Assembly (NCBI GenBank): GCA_018700655.1
Contig: JABIUG010000491.1
Coordinates: forward strand, 1 to 5,733
Source of the DNA: Rhodospirillaceae bacterium
GTDB lineage: Bacteria > Pseudomonadota > Alphaproteobacteria > SP197
Direction: 5' to 3'
DNA length: 5,733 nucleotides
The notes under the pieces are model-generated. The model saw nothing but the letters and a program-made list of their open reading frames with translations, was not told the origin of the DNA and ran no database searches. This document shows, in pieces, positions 1 through 5,733 of the stretch. Positions within the stretch are counted from its first letter, which is position 1. Each line of letters starts with the position of its first letter. The position numbers were made by a program, and so were the translations under genes.

Positions 1-1401
1 GCCGATGTCGGTGCCATAGCCATCGGGCAGGTCGGCAATGAAACCGTGAGCTCCGGCGGACTTTGCCGCTTCGATAATCAGTGCGTCGTCGGCATCGTCC
101 TTCATGCCGCAGATATTGTCCCGGATGGTGCCGTGGAACAGAGCAGCCTCTTGCGGCACATATCCGATCCAGGGTGCGAGATCGGCGCGTGTGTACTGGA
201 TGATATCCGAGCCATCGAGCAACACTCGGCCCTGGTCGGGCTGATAGAGGCCCTGCATCAACTTCATCAGCGTGGTCTTGCCCGAGCCGTTGGGGCCGAT
301 CAGCCCGATCATGCCACCCGGTTTGATTCGCATCGTGATGCCGTCGATCACCTTGCCGCCGTCTTCGGCAAAGCTGAAGGAGATGTTCTCCAGCTCGATC
401 TCTCCGGCAGGGCGCGAAAGGGTGATGGTCGTTTCGGTACGCTCCTGGGCCAGCGCGAAGGCTTCCGAGAGGCGCACGATCGCCTGTTTGTAGAGCGCGT
501 AGTTGCGCCAGGTGTTGACCAACTGGTTGAGCGGCTGGATCAGCCGGTTCGAGAGCATGTTGGTCGCGATCAGGGCGCCGATCGAGAGGCGTTGATCAAG
601 AATAGCCAGTGCACCCACGGTGGTCAGCGAAACCGTCGTGATGAACGACAGTGACATTGTGAGATTAGCGAAGCTGTCGGACCAGAAACCACGGGTCAAC
701 GAGCGTTTGATCACCGTGGCATGCTGGGATTCCCACTTCTCGCGGAAACCCTGCTCGATCGCCAGTGCCTTGATCGTAGTGCGGCCCTGAAGCATTTCGG
801 CCAGCATCGCCTCGCGGTCGAGCATGCGGTCCTTTTCCTGCGTGTTGGCGTTTTCGAGCATGCCGCCCGAAACCCAGGCGACAATCAGAAAAACCGGCAC
901 GATCACCAGCAGGACCCATGCGATCGGCTCGGCGATGACAAACACGATCACGATGAAGATCGGGATGAAGGGCAGTTCGGCGGCCAGGACGGCGGTTGGG
1001 CCCGAAAACATGTTGCGGATCGTATCGGCATCGCGGAACAGGGAATGCCAGTAGTTCGAGGGGCGTGACTCAAGCATGCGTAACGGCAACGCCGATACCT
1101 TGTTGAAGAGTGCACGGCCAAGTTCGACGTCGATCAGCAGTGCGGCTTTCTGCAGAACCCGGCTTCTGGCCTGGCGCAGGACATAGTCGAACAGGATGAC
1201 GATGGCGACGCCCGCAACCAGCGCGATCAGGGTTTGCGTGCCCTTGTAGAAAACGACGCGGTTATAGACCTGCATCACGAAGACCGGCAGGCCCAGCGCC
1301 AACAGGTTGACGAACAGCGACATCACCATGACTTCGCGGAACGCGGGAGCCAGCGGTTTCAGGATCGCCTTGAGCCAGGATTTGTCGGTTTGGTCTGCCA
1401 T
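1..1401 (-). CDS. Type I secretion system ABC transporter (permease/ATPase), 3' end cut by window edge
   Basis: This is an inner-membrane ABC exporter of the HlyB/PrtD/LapB group, which uses ATP to push an unfolded protein through a periplasmic adaptor and a TolC-like channel. Only 467 residues are present. Hydrophobic segments lie near residues 24-43, 57-75, 135-178 (a pair), 248-272 and 277-300, giving the expected six-helix membrane domain. The nucleotide-binding domain begins about residue 334 (EIELENISFSF). Walker A is GPNGSGKT at 369-376, and the Q-loop is VPQE with Q417, followed by ALFHGTIRDNI, which is typical of this family. The ABC signature, Walker B and H-loop lie beyond position 1. 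There is no N-terminal C39 peptidase or C39-like domain; an in-frame TAG at 1471-1473 rules one out upstream. Start choice is uncertain: ATG at 1401 gives MADQTDKSW, ATG at 1428 adds nine residues and has AGAAGGG 13 nt upstream, and GTG at 1452 is also open. Similarity to LapB-type sequences is my judgement from motif style. The substrate is unknown. Confidence 0.93.
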   Translation of the reverse strand, partial: MADQTDKSWLKAILKPLAPAFREVMVMSLFVNLLALGLPVFVMQVYNRVVFYKGTQTLIALVAGVAIVILFDYVLRQARSRVLQKAALLIDVELGRALFNKVSALPLRMLESRPSNYWHSLFRDADTIRNMFSGPTAVLAAELPFIPIFIVIVFVIAEPIAWVLLVIVPVFLIVAWVSGGMLENANTQEKDRMLDREAMLAEMLQGRTTIKALAIEQGFREKWESQHATVIKRSLTRGFWSDSFANLTMSLSFITTVSLTTVGALAILDQRLSIGALIATNMLSNRLIQPLNQLVNTWRNYALYKQAIVRLSEAFALAQERTETTITLSRPAGEIELENISFSFAEDGGKVIDGITMRIKPGGMIGLIGPNGSGKTTLMKLMQGLYQPDQGRVLLDGSDIIQYTRADLAPWIGYVPQEAALFHGTIRDNICGMKDDADDALIIEAAKSAGAHGFIADLPDGYGTDIG

Positions 1402-1501
1402 GGCCGGGATTGTGCCATTCTTCCTCATGTCGCGCCATCGGCCCTTCTGCACCCGAGCAGGCGTGCTAAACTAATATCTGATCTGTGGGAACGGGGCGCG
1501 T
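1402..1501. promoter_or_regulatory. Divergent intergenic region between the ABC transporter and the cyclase
   Basis: This gap of about 100 bp (73 bp if the transporter starts at 1428) must hold the 5' control signals of both divergent genes, unless they are transcribed from farther away. An AT-rich island at about 1467-1480 contains TAAACT (1467-1472) and TAATAT (1472-1477). Each matches the sigma-70 -10 consensus at four of six positions on the plus strand, and TATTAG on the minus strand is a similar weak match. I see no convincing -35 box on either strand and no TGTGA-N6-TCACA-like CRP palindrome. The cyclase start at 1502 has only a weak purine-rich ribosome-binding stretch, GGAACGGGG at 1488-1496, ending 5 nt before the ATG. 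Promoter placement is a guess; only the divergent layout is firm. Confidence 0.35.
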
Positions 1502-3739
1502 ATGAGCCGTTTGATTACCAACTGGAAGTTCACCTACGCGCTGGCGTTTGGCCTTCTCATCGCCATGATTGCACTGCGTTTCGCGGACCCATTGCCGCTA
1601 CAGATCATGCGCAACAAGACATTCGATATCTTCCAGCGTATCGAGCCGCGCCAAATGCCGACGGACCAGATCGTCCCGGTGCGCATCATCGATATTGATG
1701 ATGAAAGCCTTGAAGCGTTGGGCCAATGGCCGTGGCCGCGGACCCTGATTGCCGAGATTGTCCGGACGCTGGTCGACGATTACGGCGTCGCTGTCGTTGC
1801 CTTCGATATCGTCTTTGCGGAGCCGGACCGGCTGTCGCCGGGAATCTATGCTGGCCGGCTGCATGACGAACTATCGCCGGAACTTTATGAACAATTGTCG
1901 GAATTGCCCTCCAACGATGATGTCCTGGCTGCGACGATGGCCGGACGGCCGGTGGTTCTGGGGCAGGCCACTATTCCAAGAGGAGATCCGCCCGAGACAG
2001 ACGACCTTCCAAGGAAGGCGGGCATCGCCGTGCGCAACATCACACCGTATGACCTGCCGCCGATCAGCGCTCCGCTTCTTGATTTCGCGAATATCGAGCG
2101 CAATTTGCCAGAGCTTGAGGCTACGGCTTCGGGCATCGGGTTTTTCTCGTTCTTCCCTGATTCAGACAATATCGTTCGGCGTGTGCCGCTTCTCCTCAAT
2201 GTCGATGGCAACATCTATCCGGCTCTGAGCATTGAGGCTTTGCGCGTTGCGCTGGGGCGTCCCTCGATCATGATCGAGCAGGATGCCTGGGGACCCACCA
2301 GCGTCAAGCTGACAGCGGATTTTGCCTTGCCTACGGACAGCACAGGGCATGGTTGGGTCCACTATGCGCCTTATACACGTGACCGTTATGTCTCGGTCGT
2401 CGACGTTCTCGATCATACGGCGCCACCGCAGATGTTGGCCGGCCATGTGGTCATTCTGGGGACATCCGCTGCCGGCCTGCAGGATATTCGTGCGACACCC
2501 TTGGAAGATGCGCTGCCGGGTGTGGAGGTGCATGCGCAGCTTCTTGAAAACCTCCTCACTCAGACGACGCTGAACCGCCCGAACTTTTCATTGTGGCTGG
2601 ACTACATTGTAATCATCGCGGCCGGGCTCATGCTGGCCCTCATGGTGCCGTTTGGCGGCGCGCTCTGGAGCCTTGTCGGTGTCTCGGTTGTGGTTGCGGG
2701 TGTGACCGGTGGATCCTGGTACCTCTTCAAGGACAAGCAGCAACTTGTCGCGTTCGCCTATCCCGTCATCTGCATCATCGCGCTCTACATGTTTTTCACC
2801 TTCATGAACTACATGCGTGAGGAGCAGCAGAAGAAGCAGGTGAGGGGGGCGTTCGCGCAGTATCTCTCGCCGGCGATGGTCGAGCAGCTGGCCAAGGATC
2901 CCGACCGCCTCCAGCTTGGCGGTGAGATGCGTACGATGACGCTGTTTTTCTCCGATATTCGCGGATTCACCACGATATCCGAGCAGTTCCGTGGCAATCC
3001 GGTCGGGCTGGTCAGCCTGATCAACCGTTTCCTGACGCCGATGACGGGCATCATTCTCGATCACAAAGGCACGATCGATAAATACATGGGTGACTGCATC
3101 ATGGCGTTCTGGAACGCGCCGATGGAGGACGACGACCAGATCGTCAATTCGCTTGAGGCGGGGATCACCATGATCGAGGAGGTCGACCGCCTCAACGATG
3201 AGCTCGAGAAGGAATGCGAGGAGGAGGGCCGGCCCTTCTTCCCGATCAAGGTCGGTGTCGGCATCAACACCGGCGAGGTCTTTGTCGGCAATATGGGGTC
3301 GGACCAGCGCTTTGATTATTCGGTGATCGGCGACGATGTGAACCTCGCTGCCCGCCTTGAAGGCCAGTCAAAGACCTATGGCGTGGTCATCGTGATCGGT
3401 GATCAGACCAAACAAGGCGCAGATGATTTTGCCACGCTGGAACTTGATCTCATCAAGGTGAAGGGCAAGAAAACCGCGGTGCGCATCTTCACGCTTGTCG
3501 GCCGTGCTGATGTCCGCGACTCCAAGGTCTTCCAGAAGCTGGCGCCTCTCCACCAGACGATGCTCGATACCTACCGCGCCCAGGAATGGGACAAGGCCGT
3601 AGCGCTGAGCACCGAATGCCGTGCGATGATGCCCCAGCTCGATGGTCTCTACGAAGCGTTCTGCGAGCGCGTTCAGGAGTTCCGTGACAACCCGCCCGGC
3701 CCCGACTGGGACGGCGCCTACACGGCGACCACGAAGTAG
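1502..3739 (+). CDS. CHASE2-domain class III adenylate/guanylate cyclase (membrane sensor)
   Basis: This complete 745-residue membrane signalling enzyme probably makes cAMP from ATP in response to an unknown extracytoplasmic cue. One N-terminal helix (about residues 10-27) leads into a periplasmic CHASE2 sensor (about 30-355), marked by IDIDDESLEALGQWPWPR (63-80) and PGVEVHAQLLENLL near 339-352. Three membrane helices follow (about 364-382, 388-408, 415-435), the usual CHASE2 topology, then a cytoplasmic catalytic domain (about 477-655). Its key residues are present: metal-binding D485 (FFSDIRGFT) and D531 (YMGDCIMAF), purine-selecting K527, and transition-state N614 and R618 in VNLAAR. The second purine-selecting position is S607 (FDYSVIGDD), a Thr/Ser-type residue as in many bacterial class IIIb cyclases, so adenylate cyclase is likelier than guanylate. 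The C-terminus has an alpha-helical stretch and NPPGPDWDG (730-738), common in this subfamily. The catalytic domain looks intact. It is transcribed away from the transporter and towards the TolC-like gene. The substrate and the sensed signal are not proven. Confidence 0.96.
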   Translation: MSRLITNWKFTYALAFGLLIAMIALRFADPLPLQIMRNKTFDIFQRIEPRQMPTDQIVPVRIIDIDDESLEALGQWPWPRTLIAEIVRTLVDDYGVAVVAFDIVFAEPDRLSPGIYAGRLHDELSPELYEQLSELPSNDDVLAATMAGRPVVLGQATIPRGDPPETDDLPRKAGIAVRNITPYDLPPISAPLLDFANIERNLPELEATASGIGFFSFFPDSDNIVRRVPLLLNVDGNIYPALSIEALRVALGRPSIMIEQDAWGPTSVKLTADFALPTDSTGHGWVHYAPYTRDRYVSVVDVLDHTAPPQMLAGHVVILGTSAAGLQDIRATPLEDALPGVEVHAQLLENLLTQTTLNRPNFSLWLDYIVIIAAGLMLALMVPFGGALWSLVGVSVVVAGVTGGSWYLFKDKQQLVAFAYPVICIIALYMFFTFMNYMREEQQKKQVRGAFAQYLSPAMVEQLAKDPDRLQLGGEMRTMTLFFSDIRGFTTISEQFRGNPVGLVSLINRFLTPMTGIILDHKGTIDKYMGDCIMAFWNAPMEDDDQIVNSLEAGITMIEEVDRLNDELEKECEEEGRPFFPIKVGVGINTGEVFVGNMGSDQRFDYSVIGDDVNLAARLEGQSKTYGVVIVIGDQTKQGADDFATLELDLIKVKGKKTAVRIFTLVGRADVRDSKVFQKLAPLHQTMLDTYRAQEWDKAVALSTECRAMMPQLDGLYEAFCERVQEFRDNPPGPDWDGAYTATTK

Positions 3740-3933
3740 AGCTGCACACAGCGCCTGGCACGCATCATGTTGTCAGGTTTTTTATGACCGTTGCGCGAAG
3801 AATTGCCGCGAGCGTGATGGTCCCGTGCAGCGGTCGTGGCGTTACAAGATCAGCCGACTGGCTGCTTTGACGGCCGACTTCTCAGGCCGGATTCACACCT
3901 TCAGATCAATTCGATCGAAACGGAAAGGCTGAT
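3740..3933. other. Convergent intergenic gap with no gene
   Basis: This 194-bp stretch separates the 3' ends of the cyclase and the TolC-like gene. Apart from the terminator near the cyclase, it holds two short GC-rich inverted repeats. One is CAGCC/GGCTG at 3851-3864, and the other is CGGCC/GGCCG at 3871-3889. Neither is followed by a convincing T run on the strand that would matter, so I do not call them terminators with confidence. They may still act as weak hairpins at the end of the minus-strand message. I see no small gene with a plausible start and ribosome-binding site here. Confidence 0.5.
3753..3783 (+). terminator. Rho-independent terminator of the cyclase gene
   Basis: The arm GCCTGGCA (3753-3760) pairs with TGTCAGGT (3771-3778) around a 10-nt loop. 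This gives eight stacked pairs including two G-U wobbles (3758/3773 and 3753/3778). A run of six T residues follows directly at 3778-3783. The hairpin starts 14 nt after the cyclase stop codon, where an intrinsic terminator is expected. The T run lies on the plus-strand side only, so it should not stop transcription coming from the convergent TolC-like gene. Folding energy was not computed. Confidence 0.65.
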
Positions 3934-5733
3934 CTATTCGAAGCTCCAGCTTCGCGTGAGATTGAGATCCGTCGTTTCCTCAAGATCGCTGGTTGAGACC
4001 AGTGCTGCCGAAACGGCGTTGGGTTCTGCTGTCGCGACCGGCTCGGCGGCTGCGATGGCGAGATCCAACGCACTGGGCTCGGCCTCGTCTACAATCATCG
4101 CATCGACTGCGACAATCTCAACCGGCTCCATGGTGGGCTCAAACACTTCCAGCTCTGCGGTCATGCTCTCGACCGGCTCGGGCGAGGGCTCCAGCAGTTC
4201 AGCCTCGGTCACCTGGGCGACGACGACCGGCTCGCTTTCGGGCCAGGCAATCGGCTCGGCATCAGCGGCAATCTCGACCTCGACAGGCTCCATTGCCATG
4301 ACTTCCGCAGTCACGACTTCAACCTCTACCTCGGGCTCGCTTGTTGCGGCGACTGCGGTGGCCAAAGCGACCGTGCTCGCGTCAGCGCTCGCGGCAACGG
4401 CAAATGCGCCGTCATCGAGTTCCATCGACGCCAGGTCGGGGTCAACGCCCAGGCGATCGGCGGTCAGTCGCCCCATGGCCTGAAGCAGGGCATAGACCGC
4501 GATGTAACCGTCATACTGCGCGGTGACTTGATTGATCTGTGCATTAAAGACCTCGTTTTCAGCGTCGAGAACATTCAGGACCGTTTCCTGACCGGCATCG
4601 CGCAAACGCACGCGCGAAGCATGAACTTCTTCCGCGATCGCAACGGCATTCTCAAGGAGCGCGACCCGCTCGACCGCGGTCTGCCACCTCTCCCAGGCCA
4701 GCTCCGTATCCTGGACGATGAGGCGGCAGGTGGCCGTGCGGTCGTGGACCGAAGCGACATACTGATAGGCCGATTGCGCAACACCGGCCTGATTGGCAAA
4801 GCCTGCAAAAAGCTGCCAGTTGGCTTCGACAATCACAGCCGCATCGCGGCGGATACCGATGGTCCCGGCGACATCGTGTTCCCAGTTCAACCGTCCGACG
4901 AGATCGAGAGTAGGCCAATAGGCCGACCGCGCAGATACCCGGCCCTCGTCGGCCAGATTGACGGCCAGCTCACTGTTTTCACCCTGGGGGTTTTCGGCCA
5001 GCGCGATCCCGATCGCGGTATCGAGATCGCCCGGCAGTTCACCCATCGGCCGGTTGGGCAGTTGCATGTTTGCGAGATCGGGCTCGTGACCGAAAATGCG
5101 GTTGTAACGCGCGATTGCCTGTTCAAGCGTACCTTCGAAAGCAACCCGTCTTTCCTGTGCAATCTGCAGGCGGGACTTGGCTTGTAACTCATCGAGCGTG
5201 ATGCCCGAACCGCGCTCGACGCGTTCGGTTTCCAGATCCAGCTGGGTCTGGATCACGCCGACATTGCGGGTCGAAAGGTCGATCAGAGACTGGGCACGCA
5301 GCACATTGAGATAAGCGCGCACGCCGAGAAAAATCAGTGCCTGAGTCTGGCTGTCGAGGTTGACGTTGGCGATGTCGCTGCTGAGTTGGGCGCTGCCGTA
5401 AACGGCTTGCGTGCCATAACCGTCGAACAAGCGCTGCCGGAGGGTCGCCGTTACCAGGTTGCGTGTGAGATCCAGAGAGTCGCCGGGGTTGGTTGAGTCG
5501 GTGTACTCGTAACCGTAGTCGCCCGAGACATCGATCTGCGGCAGGAACCCGGCAAAGGCGATGTTCACACCCTCTTCGGAGGCTTCGACCTGATTGCGCA
5601 AACTCTGGATTTCAGGATTGTCAGCCAGCAGGATGACGATCTCGTTTTCCAGGTTCTCGGCAACGGCGCCGCCGGCGCCAAAAAACAGCCCAGTTATCAA
5701 TGCTGCAGCCGAAACCCGACCTAACCGCAAGCA
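3934..5733 (-). CDS. TolC-family outer-membrane channel protein of type I secretion, with acidic C-terminal extension; 5' end at window edge
   Basis: This is an outer-membrane efflux protein of the TolC/LapE kind, which forms a trimeric channel across the outer membrane and periplasm for type I secretion. Numbered from the TTG at 5728-5730, it has 598 residues. The frame stays open to the window edge, so the true start may be TTG or lie just outside. A signal peptide is visible: Arg residues at 2 and 5, a hydrophobic core, and AVA before a likely cleavage after A24. The two outer-membrane-efflux repeats span about 27-225 and 235-425. Typical stretches are NPEIQSLRNQVEASEEGVN and FLPQIDVSGDYGYEY in the first, and SAYWPTLDLVGRLNWEHD, RRDAAVIVEANWQLFAGFA and VLNVLDAENEVFNAQ in the second. 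Family members usually end near where residue 430 falls here. This protein runs on for about 166 more residues without Lys or Arg. The whole chain holds one lysine (K185) and one cysteine. No C-terminal truncation is seen, and the stop is TAG at 3934-3936. Its partner is presumably the ABC transporter at the left of the window. Confidence 0.93.
   Translation of the reverse strand, partial: CLRLGRVSAAALITGLFFGAGGAVAENLENEIVILLADNPEIQSLRNQVEASEEGVNIAFAGFLPQIDVSGDYGYEYTDSTNPGDSLDLTRNLVTATLRQRLFDGYGTQAVYGSAQLSSDIANVNLDSQTQALIFLGVRAYLNVLRAQSLIDLSTRNVGVIQTQLDLETERVERGSGITLDELQAKSRLQIAQERRVAFEGTLEQAIARYNRIFGHEPDLANMQLPNRPMGELPGDLDTAIGIALAENPQGENSELAVNLADEGRVSARSAYWPTLDLVGRLNWEHDVAGTIGIRRDAAVIVEANWQLFAGFANQAGVAQSAYQYVASVHDRTATCRLIVQDTELAWERWQTAVERVALLENAVAIAEEVHASRVRLRDAGQETVLNVLDAENEVFNAQINQVTAQYDGYIAVYALLQAMGRLTADRLGVDPDLASMELDDGAFAVAASADASTVALATAVAATSEPEVEVEVVTAEVMAMEPVEVEIAADAEPIAWPESEPVVVAQVTEAELLEPSPEPVESMTAELEVFEPTMEPVEIVAVDAMIVDEAEPSALDLAIAAAEPVATAEPNAVSAALVSTSDLEETTDLNLTRSWSFE
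3955..4452 (-). other. Low-complexity acidic Glu-Pro-rich tail encoded at the 3' end of the TolC-family gene
   Basis: Residues 427-592 of the TolC-family protein contain about 39 acidic residues (roughly 28 Glu and 11 Asp) and no Lys, Arg, His or Cys. They are dominated by Ala, Val, Glu, Pro, Thr and Ser. Eleven Glu-Pro dipeptides occur, five of them as EPV (for example MEPVEVEI, SPEPVES, TMEPVEIV). The spacing is irregular, so this is a degenerate repeat and not a clean tandem array. In DNA it appears on the plus strand as recurring GGCTC/CGGCTC words between about 4012 and 4345. The chain closes with LTRSWSFE, where a basic residue and aromatic residues return. The tail is probably disordered and periplasmic; its role is unknown. 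Confidence 0.8.
5659..5730 (-). other. Predicted Sec signal peptide of the TolC-family protein
   Basis: The first 24 residues from the TTG codon show a short basic n-region with Arg at 2 and 5, and a hydrophobic core of the type AALITGLFFGAGG. They end in the small-residue motif AVA before Glu25. This fits signal peptidase I cleavage and no lipobox Cys is present, so the protein is exported but not a lipoprotein. If translation starts upstream of the window, the n-region is longer. Confidence 0.75.

Noticed and set aside
46..654. A 202-residue plus-strand open frame.
   Set aside because: It is antisense to the ABC transporter membrane and ATPase domains, where Walker A and the Q-loop establish the minus-strand reading.
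721..1068. A plus-strand frame rich in His, Asp and Gln near its end.
   Set aside because: The odd composition comes from the complement of hydrophobic Ile/Val codons of membrane helices in the ABC transporter.
1444..1477. A sigma-70 promoter for the cyclase, using TTCTGC (1445-1450) and TAAACT (1467-1472).
   Set aside because: The -35 candidate matches the consensus at only two of six positions, so it is not listed as a separate promoter.
2588..3064. A 158-residue minus-strand open frame inside the cyclase.
   Set aside because: It overlaps the last membrane helices and the first catalytic motif of the cyclase, which are clearly coding on the plus strand.
3851..3889. Two GC-rich inverted repeats (3851-3864 and 3871-3889) considered as a terminator for the TolC-like gene.
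   Set aside because: Both stems are only 5 bp, and neither is followed by a T run in the minus-strand direction.
4012..4345. Recurring CGGCTC/GGGCTC words considered as a DNA repeat array or CRISPR-like element.
   Set aside because: The spacing is irregular and the words are codons for Glu-Pro and its neighbours in frame; there is no constant repeat length or spacer.
3836..4483. A 215-residue plus-strand open frame rich in Ser, Thr and Ala.
   Set aside because: It is the antisense mirror of the Glu-Pro/Ala/Val tail of the TolC-like gene. Its low-complexity Ser/Thr content follows from reading GAG/GCG/GTC codons backwards, and it has no ribosome-binding site or recognisable domain.
4528..5187. 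A 219-residue plus-strand open frame.
   Set aside because: It lies wholly antisense to the conserved channel domain of the TolC-like gene and resembles no family that I recognise; long shadow frames are common in GC-rich coding DNA.

Overview
The window reads as chromosomal DNA from a moderately GC-rich Gram-negative bacterium, most likely an alphaproteobacterium. This rests on the protein families and their arrangement and is an inference, since no ribosomal or other phylogenetic marker is present. Three large genes fill almost all of it. There is no sign of a mobile element, tRNA, rRNA, CRISPR array or phage.

Layout: (1) Positions 1-1401, minus strand: the N-terminal 467 residues of a type I secretion ABC transporter (membrane domain fused to the first half of the ATPase domain), cut by the left edge. 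(2) Positions 1402-1501: a short divergent intergenic region with a small AT-rich island. (3) Positions 1502-3739, plus strand: a complete 745-residue membrane-bound CHASE2 sensor fused to a class III adenylate/guanylate cyclase, followed by a good intrinsic terminator at 3753-3783. (4) Positions 3740-3933: a convergent intergenic gap. (5) Positions 3934 to the right edge, minus strand: a TolC-family outer-membrane channel protein of about 600 residues, with a signal peptide and an unusual acidic, Glu-Pro-rich C-terminal tail of about 166 residues.

The ABC transporter and the TolC-like protein are inner- and outer-membrane parts of a type I secretion machine. The third component, a HlyD/LapC-type periplasmic adaptor, is not in the window and could lie just beyond position 1. 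The cyclase sits between the two secretion genes but is transcribed opposite to both, so it has its own transcription unit. A functional link between cAMP signalling and this exporter is suggested only by position. The most unusual feature is the lysine- and arginine-free acidic extension of the TolC-family protein. I did not find evidence for a wholly new type of system.
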